A program made the translations under genes and the position numbers. A stretch of 64,000 bases of DNA, from assembly GCA_017525915.1 (NCBI GenBank), contig JAFXSC010000018.1, positions 62,001 to 126,000 on the forward strand, written 5' to 3'. This stretch comes from Ruminococcus sp. GTDB taxonomy: Bacteria; Bacillota; Clostridia; Oscillospirales; Ruminococcaceae. Shown one piece after another: positions 1 through 7,590 of the stretch (positions are counted from its first letter, which is position 1; the number at the start of each line of letters is the position of its first letter). Below the pieces are notes generated by a model. It was not told where the DNA came from and made no database searches. It was given only the letters and a program-made list of their open reading frames with translations.

Positions 1-22
1 TGCAATACAAAGAGGTGAAAAT

Positions 23-523
23 ATGAAAAAGCAGTATCTTGAAGCCGGAAAGATAGTCACTACTCACGGCATACGCGGTGAGGTGAAGGTCATGCCGTAC
101 ACCGACACTCCGGAGCTCCTCTGCGAGTTCGACAGGCTGTTCATAGGCAAAAACCACGAGGAGATAGGCGTGGAACGCTCACGCGTGTTCAAGTCCACGG
201 TCATCATGAAGCTTGAGGGTATCGACACTCCCGAGGCTGCGGAAAAGCTCCGCAACAAGCTGCTCTATATGCACCGCGACGACCTTGAGCTTGACGAGGA
301 CACCTACTTCATTCAGGACCTCATCGGTCTGGAGGTGCGTGATGCCGATACCGACGCGGTCTACGGCAAAATAACCGATGTCATGCAGACCGGTGCGAAT
401 GATGTTTATGTCATTACCGGCGAGAGGGAGTACCTTGTGCCGGCTATTGCCGATGTTGTGGTATCGACGGACGTTGACGGCGGCGTTATGACCATACGTC
501 CGCTCGAAGGACTATTTGATTGA
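23..523 (+). CDS. rimM: Ribosome maturation factor RimM
   Basis: RimM assists assembly of the 30S subunit head by binding ribosomal protein S19. The 166-residue protein has the family's normal length. It starts with the typical beta-barrel entry GKIVTTHGIRGEVKV (about residues 9-23) and ends with the PRC-barrel signature, including LIGLEV near residue 100 and YLVPAI near 137. An AGAGGTGAAA ribosome binding site precedes the ATG. It is followed 84 bp later by trmD, the classical rimM-trmD order of the 16S processing/rpsP operon, so it is probably co-transcribed from genes left of the window. Confidence 0.96.
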   Translation: MKKQYLEAGKIVTTHGIRGEVKVMPYTDTPELLCEFDRLFIGKNHEEIGVERSRVFKSTVIMKLEGIDTPEAAEKLRNKLLYMHRDDLELDEDTYFIQDLIGLEVRDADTDAVYGKITDVMQTGANDVYVITGEREYLVPAIADVVVSTDVDGGVMTIRPLEGLFD

Positions 524-544
524 GTTTGAGCAATCAGACGTTAT

Positions 545-585
545 CTTATAACTTGCCGGGGGGCGCCGGGACGGCGTCCCCTGCA
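545..585 (+). other. GC-rich hairpin between rimM and trmD
   Basis: A strong inverted repeat (GGGGCGCC-type arm against GGCGTCCCC, about 558-581) lies in the rimM-trmD gap. No T-run follows it, so it looks like an mRNA-stabilising or processing hairpin within the operon and not a terminator. Confidence 0.4.
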
Positions 586-607
586 TTTTACTGAAAAGGA
601 GGAAACT

Positions 608-1324
608 ATGCACATAGAGATAGCAACACTGTTCCCGGAGATGTGCGAGACCGTGCTCAGCGAGAGCATAGTCGGCAGAGCCAGAAAAGCTGGAAAAATA
701 GACGTTCACTGCCGCCAGATACGCGAATATACGCAGGACAAGCACCGCCGCGTGGACGATACTCCCTACGGCGGCGGTATGGGTATGGTGATGCAGTGCG
801 AGCCGATATACAACTGCTACAAGGCGGTCTGTGACGAGATGGGCTGCAAGCCGCATACAATATATATGTCCCCGAAGGGCAGGGTACTCACGCAGCAGAG
901 GGCTGTTGAGCTCTCGGAAATGGAAAGTATCCTCATTATCTGCGGTCACTACGAGGGCGTTGACCAGCGCGTGCTCGACAAGATAGTCGATGAGGAGATA
1001 TCCATTGGTGATTATGTCCTGACGGGCGGCGAGCTGCCTGCGTGTGTGCTTGTGGACGCCGTTGCGAGGATGTGTCCGGGTGTGCTTTCTGACGAAGTCT
1101 GCTTCACCGATGAGAGCATTTACAGCGGACTTCTCGAATATCCGCAGTATACCCGTCCCGAGGTCTGGGAAGGCGAAGCTGTACCGGCGGTACTTTTGTC
1201 CGGACATCATAAGAACATAGAGAACTGGCGACTTGAACAAAGCATAGCCGTCACGGAGGAGCGCAGACCCGACCTTTTGGCTGTATACCGTGAAAAACAG
1301 GGTATGGACAAGGGACGTGAATGA
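608..1324 (+). CDS. trmD: tRNA (guanine-37-N1)-methyltransferase TrmD
   Basis: TrmD methylates G37 next to the anticodon using S-adenosylmethionine and prevents +1 frameshifting. The 238-residue length is typical. Visible SPOUT-family signatures are TLFPEM near the start, [17 protein letters not shown] (about residues 50-66), the knotted SAM-binding segment with [12 protein letters not shown] (about 116-127) and [14 protein letters not shown] (about 137-150). A strong AAAAGGAGG site precedes the ATG. It lies directly after rimM. The final residues are hydrophilic and the gene is intact. Confidence 0.97.
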   Translation: MHIEIATLFPEMCETVLSESIVGRARKAGKIDVHCRQIREYTQDKHRRVDDTPYGGGMGMVMQCEPIYNCYKAVCDEMGCKPHTIYMSPKGRVLTQQRAVELSEMESILIICGHYEGVDQRVLDKIVDEEISIGDYVLTGGELPACVLVDAVARMCPGVLSDEVCFTDESIYSGLLEYPQYTRPEVWEGEAVPAVLLSGHHKNIENWRLEQSIAVTEERRPDLLAVYREKQGMDKGRE

Positions 1325-1690
1325 ATTGTTACCAATATTTGTGCTTTTTATATATATTAATTTTATACCCCGATATATACCCCGAATACAGCCTGTATAT
1401 AGCAAAAACTAAATTACCATTAGAAGATTTACATATATATCCACGTTGAATACTGTGCATTTTGACGAAGCAAAAAACCTATTTTTTTGTAGTGATTATA
1501 AACAAGCAAAACGAGGTTTTGACTCTCACATTTTATCTAAATGTAGAATTTAGGCGGAAGTCGTTACATATATACAAAAATCCGTTGACTATGCAAAAAA
1601 ATAAAGGTATAATGATTACAGCAACTGAAAAAATTGCAACCTTACGGCTCACATATAGAGAGCCCATTACAGAGAATAGGAGAGTTGTAT
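1325..1690 (+). promoter_or_regulatory. trmD-HPr intergenic region with HPr promoter
   Basis: This 366-bp gap has no credible gene. It is AT-rich and contains a promoter TTGACT (1585-1590), 17-bp spacer, TATAAT (1608-1613), which would give a leader of about 70 nt for the HPr-like gene. A GGAGAG ribosome binding site lies at 1678-1684. Confidence 0.7.
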
Positions 1691-1963
1691 ATGTTTGTCA
1701 GAGAAGTTATGGTAAAGAATCAGGTTGGACTCCATGCAAGACCCGCTACATTCTTCATTCAGAAGGCTAATGAGTTCAAGTCTTCTATCTGGATAGAGAA
1801 GGAAGAGCGCAGAGTCAATGCAAAGAGCCTTCTGGGTATCCTTTCTCTCGGTATCGTAGGCGGCACAAATGTAAAGGTGATCGCTGACGGCGCTGATGAG
1901 AAGGCTGCTGTTGACGCACTTGTTGAACTTGTAGACAGCGGCTTCAGCGAGGAGAACAGATAA
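1691..1963 (+). CDS. HPr family phosphocarrier protein
   Basis: HPr proteins relay phosphate from enzyme I to sugar-specific EII proteins of the PTS; paralogues (Crh-like) are purely regulatory. The 90-residue product carries the active-site signature NQVGLHARPATFFI, with His in the GLHARPA motif (about residue 15), and the regulatory-serine region KSLLGILSLGI (about residues 45-55). In-frame ATGs further upstream were rejected because the AGGAGAG site fits only the ATG at 1691. It is monocistronic, with its own promoter and terminator, and no PTS genes lie nearby. It may therefore be regulatory; this is inference. Confidence 0.92.
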   Translation: MFVREVMVKNQVGLHARPATFFIQKANEFKSSIWIEKEERRVNAKSLLGILSLGIVGGTNVKVIADGADEKAAVDALVELVDSGFSEENR

Positions 1964-1976
1964 TTATCTATGTATG

Positions 1977-2008
1977 GGGCGTTACAGCGGTAACGCCCGT
2001 TTTATTTT
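1977..2008 (+). terminator. Terminator of the HPr gene
   Basis: Perfect 9-bp stem GGGCGTTAC / GTAACGCCC (1977-1985, 1990-1998) followed by GTTTTATTTT. It overlaps the end of the convergent SpoIVB-like gene. Confidence 0.85.
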
Positions 2009-3215
2009 AACTGTCCCGTCCGGCTGCCATTGTCTCGGCAAATACCGCATATCCGCGTGTGGGGTCGGCTACAAACACATGGGTGACTGCGCCGACGAGC
2101 TTTCCCTCCTGTATGAGAGGACTGCCGCTCATGCCCTGAACTATGCCGCCTGAGGCTGAAATGAGCCTGCTGTCGGTTATGCGTATCACCATATTTTTGG
2201 TGCTGTCGGAGCTGTTGTAGTCGATGCGCTCTATCTCAACGGAATAGTGCTCGGGAGTATCACCGGAAACGGTCGATATTATCTCTGCACTGCCGGTCTT
2301 TATATCCTGACGGTAGCCGAGAGGGTATTCCTCACAGCCGGAGAGCAGCTCTTCAGCTGCGCCTCCGCAAAGACTTCCGTATATCCCGCAGTCCGTGTTA
2401 CTGTCAAGAGTACCGTAAGCGTTCCCGCGCAGGAACAGTCCGTGGAGCTCACCGGGAACGCCCTTCTCGCCGCGCTTTGCGCCGGATATCTCAACGGGTA
2501 CGGCTTCACCGCTGCTGACCGGGACGAGTTCGCCTGTGTCACTGTCGCATATCGGATGACCGAGGCCGCAGAACCTTCCGGTGGACTTGTCGATGAACGT
2601 GAGAGTACCAATGCCTGCGATGCTGTCGCGCACCCACATACCGCCCTGCCAGCTTTTGCTTTCCGGGGAGTACACCGGACTGAGTACCGTATCGAATTCC
2701 ATGCCGCCGCGGCTTACCCTGATGTCTATATCCCTGCCGCCGCTTTCCGAGATGATACGGCGGAGCTGACCGTTTGAGCCTGTTTCCACGCCGTCTGCGA
2801 GGCATATGATGTCACCGGGGACAATACCGGCTTTTTCTGCCGGACATATCTCATTGCCGCTGCTGTCGGTGACAGGGGCGGTCTTTGTGACCATAACACC
2901 CTTCATGAGGAGCTTTATGCCGAAGGGGATACCTCCTGCGGCGAGCATCGGAGCTTCTGCTTCGCTGACGTTAACGCTTTTAACGGGTATCGCACCAAAG
3001 AGCGAGAGAGTTACCCTGTTGCTGCTTCCGCCGGGGAAGGGGTCTCCGCAGCAGGTTATTTCGGGATATTGTGCTATCCTGAGCGGACTTCCGGCTTCCG
3101 CGGTAAGGTGTTCCGGCAGTCTTCCCGAGTAGTAACCTGCTGTACCGAAAGCGCCTATGAGCGCCGCGGAGAGGAATGCTGCCGTGAACCTTGATAATTT
3201 TTTGCTGAGCCGCAT
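2007..3215 (-). CDS. spoIVB: SpoIVB-type serine peptidase (S55)
   Basis: SpoIVB is the signalling protease that the forespore secretes to trigger pro-sigma-K processing in endospore formers. The 402-residue product has an N-terminal membrane anchor (about residues 8-30), a PDZ domain (about 95-180, with AGIVPGDIICLADG) and the S55 peptidase domain. Catalytic elements are visible: the His in GLGHPICDSDTGE and the Ser in GIVQGMSGSPLIQ, followed by KLVGAVTHVFVADPTRGYA. The ATG at 3215 follows an AAAGGAGG site; an in-frame ATG at 3251 lacks one. Its presence suggests the lineage keeps part of a sporulation programme or has reused the protease. Confidence 0.92.
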   Translation of the reverse strand: MRLSKKLSRFTAAFLSAALIGAFGTAGYYSGRLPEHLTAEAGSPLRIAQYPEITCCGDPFPGGSSNRVTLSLFGAIPVKSVNVSEAEAPMLAAGGIPFGIKLLMKGVMVTKTAPVTDSSGNEICPAEKAGIVPGDIICLADGVETGSNGQLRRIISESGGRDIDIRVSRGGMEFDTVLSPVYSPESKSWQGGMWVRDSIAGIGTLTFIDKSTGRFCGLGHPICDSDTGELVPVSSGEAVPVEISGAKRGEKGVPGELHGLFLRGNAYGTLDSNTDCGIYGSLCGGAAEELLSGCEEYPLGYRQDIKTGSAEIISTVSGDTPEHYSVEIERIDYNSSDSTKNMVIRITDSRLISASGGIVQGMSGSPLIQEGKLVGAVTHVFVADPTRGYAVFAETMAAGRDS

Positions 3216-3381
3216 AATTACCTCCTTTCGCTGCTGCAATGTGCAGCGCATTTATTATTCCCCGGAACAGCCGGATAATGCGCCGCAAGAAATCACTAAG
3301 CACTAAGATGAAATCTTGAATTCTTGAAATCTTGAAACCGTTCTCAATTTCAGGCTGCCTGCTGCTGACAGAGGTACATAT

Positions 3382-3930
3382 ATGAATAAAAAAAACAGAA
3401 CCGGACAGCGGCTTCCGCGCAGGAAGCACCCGTATCTCAATACGGCTAAGGCTGTCATGATAGTCCTGACCCTGATATACCCCATGTTTATGGTTATGAT
3501 GACCGGTGCAGGGATAATACTGCACAGGGACGTTCACGGCGCAGCCTTCGGAAGGTGCGGCGTGTGGCTGATAGTTTCCGGCGTTATGATGACGGCAGGA
3601 ACGGTGCTCTGTATGTTCAGAAAGAGCATTACCAACCTGATATCGCCGTTTTTGTCCGGCGGCGGCTTTCTGCTGTGTATGTATATTCTCACTAAGCTCG
3701 TGAAGCGTGCGGACGCAAACGGCTGGAGGGGCCCCGGAATATATGAAGGGGTAACTATGAGCTACCTGTTCAAGTCGCGGCTGATACCGTGTATACTGCC
3801 GGTCGCGCTGGCTGTGACTGTTGCTTTGTGTCAGTATTTTTCGTACGACCTCGGTGAACAGCGGCGCGAACGCAAACGTGAGAAGCTCGCAAGGGAGAAT
3901 GCTCCTGCCCCGAAAATACTTGATGATTAG
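3382..3930 (+). CDS. Hypothetical multi-pass membrane protein
   Basis: I do not recognise a family. The 182-residue protein begins with a basic N-terminus and has about four hydrophobic segments (about residues 23-47, 60-79, 90-108 and 133-151). It ends in a strongly charged cytoplasmic tail rich in Arg, Lys and Glu (about residues 158-182). It starts 167 bp from, and divergently to, the SpoIVB-like gene, with a GAGGTA site before the ATG. No partner gene suggests a role. Confidence 0.65.
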   Translation: MNKKNRTGQRLPRRKHPYLNTAKAVMIVLTLIYPMFMVMMTGAGIILHRDVHGAAFGRCGVWLIVSGVMMTAGTVLCMFRKSITNLISPFLSGGGFLLCMYILTKLVKRADANGWRGPGIYEGVTMSYLFKSRLIPCILPVALAVTVALCQYFSYDLGEQRRERKREKLARENAPAPKILDD

Positions 3931-4037
3931 CTGGAAATTGAGAATGATTTCAAGAATTCATCTTAGTTCTTATTATATATCATCAGAAGTAAAAAATACG
4001 TCGAACAAAGGAAGTGGTCGCTACGACTGAGAATAAC

Positions 4038-4976
4038 ATGAAGAAATACATTTGCTTTGCCGATTTTGAGTTCACCTGCGGCAAATATGCCGAAAGACAC
4101 GGCTCTGAGGTGCTTTCTGCCGGTATAGTGATATGCGATGAGAACTTCGTATTTGCTGAAAGCTATTACAGCACAGCGCGTCCGGTAATGTGTCCGGTGC
4201 TTGCAAAGCGCTGCATCGAGATAACAGGGCTTACACAGGAGGAGATCGACGCTTCACCCGACAGCGAGAAGGTCTTCAGTGAAATAAAGGCGCTCCTTGC
4301 GAAATACTCTGTTGACAGCGTGTATGTCTGGGGAAACTTCGACTCTGCCGGCATCAGGGACGATATACTCATGCACTGCCGTGCCGGAAAGCCCTGCGCC
4401 AGCATAAGGGCGGTCGGAGGTATGATATGCGATATTCAGAACGAAACGATCTCATATATGGGACTTCCGCAGGCGGTCAATATCTCTGAACTCTCCACCG
4501 CAGTTGGCTATATTCCCGAAAACGGAAGCTTCCACAACGCCCTTACTGACGCATCTGCGCTCTTTGAGATACACAAGGCGGCTTACACCACCGACCTCAG
4601 CAAGAACGAGAAATTCTGCCTTCTCAGGCAGGAACGCTTTGACAAGATAGCGGCGATAAAGACCCAGCTCGATGAAAAACGCCGTGAGGAGGCACTTGTG
4701 CTGCCGCTCGTACCCGAGGAGGAGAAGTATCTTTCCGGACTTCCGGAGGACGGTGAGCGGAGGTTTTTCAGACTTCGGCACAAGTTCGTGACTGCCCTGA
4801 CGCGAAGCAGCGGTGATACTGATTTCGTGTTCATGGTCTTCCGCGAGACCGGCAAGGTCAAGGTAGTTCCGAAGCGGAAGTTTTCCCCCGGCTATCTCGG
4901 TACGGTCGGACACTATGTGCATTTTAAGCGGAAGGACTGGCAGTATGTCTTTCTTGACGAGCTGAAAAAGCTGTGA
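4038..4976 (+). CDS. DEDDh-type 3'-5' exonuclease domain protein
   Basis: This 312-residue protein has an N-terminal RNase T/DnaQ-like exonuclease fold. The first acidic motif is FADFEF (residues 6-11, Asp and Glu metal ligands). VWGNFDSAGIRDD supplies the ExoII Asp, and FHNALTDASAL supplies the ExoIII His and Asp of the DEDDh class. Members degrade RNA or DNA 3' ends; the sporulation inhibitor KapD is a distant relative. About 110 C-terminal residues are not recognised. The start is uncertain: a GTG at 4014 overlaps AAAGGAAG, while the ATG at 4038 gives the usual N-terminus but has only a weak binding site. Confidence 0.8.
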   Translation: MKKYICFADFEFTCGKYAERHGSEVLSAGIVICDENFVFAESYYSTARPVMCPVLAKRCIEITGLTQEEIDASPDSEKVFSEIKALLAKYSVDSVYVWGNFDSAGIRDDILMHCRAGKPCASIRAVGGMICDIQNETISYMGLPQAVNISELSTAVGYIPENGSFHNALTDASALFEIHKAAYTTDLSKNEKFCLLRQERFDKIAAIKTQLDEKRREEALVLPLVPEEEKYLSGLPEDGERRFFRLRHKFVTALTRSSGDTDFVFMVFRETGKVKVVPKRKFSPGYLGTVGHYVHFKRKDWQYVFLDELKKL

Positions 4977-4986
4977 ATAAACAGAA

Positions 4987-5011
4987 CAGGGACGCCCTAT
5001 GGACGTCCCTG
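4987..5011 (+). terminator. Terminator after the exonuclease gene
   Basis: Inverted repeat CAGGGACG (4987-4994) / CGTCCCTG (5004-5011) followed by AAAGTTTTC. The same GGGACG...CGTCC design recurs after murA at 53120. Confidence 0.65.
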
Positions 5012-5039
5012 AAAGTTTTCAGGTGAAAAAAGGCAAAAA

Positions 5040-5320
5040 ATAACAGTCTTCACTGACACCCTCTCAAAAGCCAGTGAAGACCGCTATTCTTCCGCAGAAA
5101 CGCACCCTCTATACGTTTCTGCTCTCGGCGGCGCAAATTTCCGAAGCGCCGATAACTCATGTGCTGTAATGCGACCGTTATTGCGGAGTTTTTAATGTGT
5201 AAAGGCTGTTTTAGGCGATCAAACATATTATAGGCATTAATGTTCAATAACAGCCTGCTGCACAGAAGTTTGCTGCGACGGTTGAATGGTCATATCCGGC
5301 GGAGTTTGAACCGGATCAGC
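5040..5320. other. Noncoding block with five inverted repeats
   Basis: No convincing gene is present. Successive inverted repeats are GTCTTCACTG/CAGTGAAGAC (5046-5055/5072-5081), GCAGAAACG/CGTTTCTGC (5094-5102/5114-5122), TCGGCG/CGCCGA (5125-5130/5147-5152), AGGCTGTT/AACAGCCT (5203-5210/5249-5256) and ATCCGG/CCGGAT (5294-5299/5311-5316). This density suggests a structured RNA or the remains of a repeat element. A minus-strand frame at 5050-5247 (65 codons) lacks a ribosome binding site and follows these repeats. Confidence 0.45.
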
Positions 5321-5795
5321 ATTGGTGAGCTATCTGCCGATCAACAGGACACAAAAAATGTATCTGAAAGTTCTTGGAGCGAAAGCTTTGCTATCGTTCC
5401 AACACTTGTATTATAAAGGATTGTACAATAATATTCAATTGAGAATATTGCTCATTTTTAGGACTATATTGCTATTTATTGTATTATCATTTATGTTAAC
5501 GCTTTGTGAACACTGTTCTGAATTTAATCAATTGCAACGGTGTCATTTGTATCCCGTGGGACTGTCGCGCGTTTTCCGTGTTGCTCCGGAAAACCACGCT
5601 GCAAAGCCGCGTTCGTGGTTTTTGTGCTTGCCCGCGTTCCCTCGTGCATTGAATTTCACGGAGCGTGAGTGCCGGATAAGTTTTACGATAAGTGAATAAT
5701 ATTAAAGAATTACCGAAAAGTCGGCGGCGCGATTTTTGCCGGAAACGGAAATTTTTTGAAGGATTTTTGTGATATTACTTTTGTGCTGCACTTTT
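5321..5795. other. Intergenic region without recognisable gene
   Basis: This stretch holds an AT-rich part (5400-5530) and a GC-rich part with a small inverted repeat GTTTTCCG/CGGAAAAC (about 5571-5594). The open frame at 5322-5699 has a composition unlike the neighbouring genes and no ribosome binding site. I see no gene. Confidence 0.4.
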
Positions 5796-5841
5796 ATGCT
5801 GCCTCCGGGAGGGCATAAAAAAGGAGCCCCGGAGGGCTCCT
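5795..5841 (-). terminator. Terminator of the 5848-6558 gene
   Basis: On the minus strand, AGGAGCCC (5841-5834) / GGGCTCCT (5829-5822) forms an 8-bp stem followed by six Ts (5822-5817). A second dyad, TATGC..CCTCCGGGAGG..GCATA, lies immediately beyond. Confidence 0.85.
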
Positions 5842-5847
5842 GAGAAG

Positions 5848-6558
5848 TTAAAGTATACCCTGAGATGCTTCCTCGATGCGCTGTTCGTAGTAGCTCTTGC
5901 TCCACGGGAACTCATACTCGCTGAACAGTTTCAGGCAGCTGTGGGTGTTTGTAACGGCGTCGCTGAGACCGTCCTGATCGCCCGAACGGGCACAGATATA
6001 GACGCCCGTAATAAGTATCTCGAGCAGTGTCGTATCGTTCCTTCCGGTCGGCTTATAGCCGAATCTGAGCAGTTTGAACGCTTCGTTAAAGTGCTTTCCT
6101 GCTGCATCGACGAGTGCGAGAGCCATATACATCTCCGCTACCTGCTGGCTGCTGCGCTTCTTGCTCTGGTTCTGGAGAAAATTGATATTCTCTGTGCGGA
6201 AGTCCTCTGCATTGCGGAAATGTCCGAGCTTGCTCTCGGTCTTGAGCATTTCTATGCAGTATGCGAATCTTTCATCGCCGCTGAGCTTCCTGTCCTGCAA
6301 GGTATCGAGGTAATAGGCAGCGTCGGAATTCGCATGGATACGGTCGTACATAGCCGCGAGCTGGACGATGTCCTCGGGCGCCGGTTTTTTTATGTCATTG
6401 ATAAATGCGTCGGCGTAGCGCTCACAGAGTTCTTTTGAGTAGCCGTTCGCGGCGAAATCGGCATATATCTCCTCATATTTTTTCATCTCTGCGCCGAAAG
6501 CAGGCATAAGAGTTTTAGCGAAGCCGCTGTATTTTTTGCGTATTGCTGGCGAAAGCAT
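5848..6558 (-). CDS. Hypothetical helical (TPR-like) protein
   Basis: No family is recognised. The 236-residue protein has no signal peptide or membrane segment and reads as all-helical. Alternating segments such as VAEMYMALALVDAAGKHFNEAF and LEILITGVYICARSGDQD suggest tetratricopeptide-like hairpins, often used in protein-protein contacts. The ATG at 6558 is preceded by GGGAGGGAT; an in-frame ATG at 6573 lies within that binding site and is unlikely. It is monocistronic, with a strong terminator. Confidence 0.65.
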   Translation of the reverse strand: MLSPAIRKKYSGFAKTLMPAFGAEMKKYEEIYADFAANGYSKELCERYADAFINDIKKPAPEDIVQLAAMYDRIHANSDAAYYLDTLQDRKLSGDERFAYCIEMLKTESKLGHFRNAEDFRTENINFLQNQSKKRSSQQVAEMYMALALVDAAGKHFNEAFKLLRFGYKPTGRNDTTLLEILITGVYICARSGDQDGLSDAVTNTHSCLKLFSEYEFPWSKSYYEQRIEEASQGIL

Positions 6559-6909
6559 ACCGATCCCTCCCATTGATATAATGATTGCTTCAGGATTATT
6601 CTAACACAAATCGCACACTTAGTCAATATTTGTTCAGACTAAACGGAGAAAACTGTTGGAATGCACAAAAAAAGCCTGCGAAATTTTCTTAATCAAAACA
6701 ATTGACAATCCGCACTCGTGCTATAACTAAGCCGGTTATCGAAGCTTACAGTTTTTTCGCCGGCGTTTTGTCTATATCGCCAAAAATCTTCGCACGACCG
6801 GTTTTTTTGTGATTTTTTAAGCCTATTTCAATATTTGATGTTATAATAGATGTAGAATGAGCGTTACTATGGACGCTCAGGCGTACTGAAATGAAAGGGT
6901 GGAAATACT
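6559..6909 (+). promoter_or_regulatory. Leader/promoter region of the two-component operon
   Basis: This gap separates divergent genes. It holds an extended -10 TGTTATAAT (6839-6847), then a hairpin TGAGCGT/ACGCTCA (6858-6864/6873-6879) in the predicted 5' untranslated leader of the response regulator, whose ribosome binding site is AAAGGGTGG. No small gene is evident. Confidence 0.5.
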
Positions 6910-7578
6910 ATGAGACTGCTTGTTGTTGAGGACGAGACTCAGCTCGCCGATGCACTTTCTGAGATACTGAAACGCAACCGCTATAACGTTGATACGGTCT
7001 ACAATGGCATCGACGGGCTCGACAATGCCCTTACCGGTGTTTATGACTGCATCGTGCTCGATATCATGCTCCCCGGCATGAACGGCATTGAGGTGCTCCG
7101 GAGCCTCCGCAGTGAAAAGGTGAATACCCCTGTTATCCTCCTGACCGCAAAAAGTGAGGTCGAGGACAAGATAAACGGTCTCGACTGCGGCGCTGATGAC
7201 TACCTCACCAAGCCCTTCGTCACCGGCGAGCTCCTCGCAAGGGTACGCGCTCTCACAAGGCGCAAGGGCGAGATAATCGACGAGAACAACCTTGATTACA
7301 ACGGTCTCTCGCTCAACAAGAATACCTGCTCGGTGCTCTGGCAGGGGAGCGATGTCAAGCTCAGCCTCAAGGAATATCAGATAATGGAGCTCCTCATCTC
7401 CAATCCGCGGCAGATACTTCCCAAGGAACGCATAATCGAGAAGATATGGGGCTATGAGAGCGATGTGGAGTATAACAACATCGAGGTGTACATATCCTTC
7501 CTCAGAAAGAAGCTCGCCTCGATATCGGCACCCGTCCAGATAAAGACCGCACGCGGTATAGGCTATTCGCTTGAATAG
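6910..7578 (+). CDS. OmpR-family response regulator
   Basis: This 222-residue two-domain regulator has an N-terminal receiver: acidic pair ED at about residues 7-8, phospho-acceptor Asp in IVLDIMLPGMNG (about 51), conserved Thr/Ala in LLTAKSE (about 79) and Lys in LTKPF (about 101). The C-terminal winged helix includes LSLKEYQIMELL, RIIEKIWGYESDVEYNNIEVYISFLRKK in two overlapping parts, and a final TARGIGYSLE. It is followed 12 bp later by its cognate sensor kinase. Nearby genes do not reveal the target. Confidence 0.95.
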   Translation: MRLLVVEDETQLADALSEILKRNRYNVDTVYNGIDGLDNALTGVYDCIVLDIMLPGMNGIEVLRSLRSEKVNTPVILLTAKSEVEDKINGLDCGADDYLTKPFVTGELLARVRALTRRKGEIIDENNLDYNGLSLNKNTCSVLWQGSDVKLSLKEYQIMELLISNPRQILPKERIIEKIWGYESDVEYNNIEVYISFLRKKLASISAPVQIKTARGIGYSLE

Positions 7579-7590
7579 GAGGTATGAACT

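Noticed and set aside
512-1405. 297-codon minus-strand frame opposite trmD
   Set aside because: It is the complementary frame of trmD with no ribosome binding site; trmD has all family motifs.
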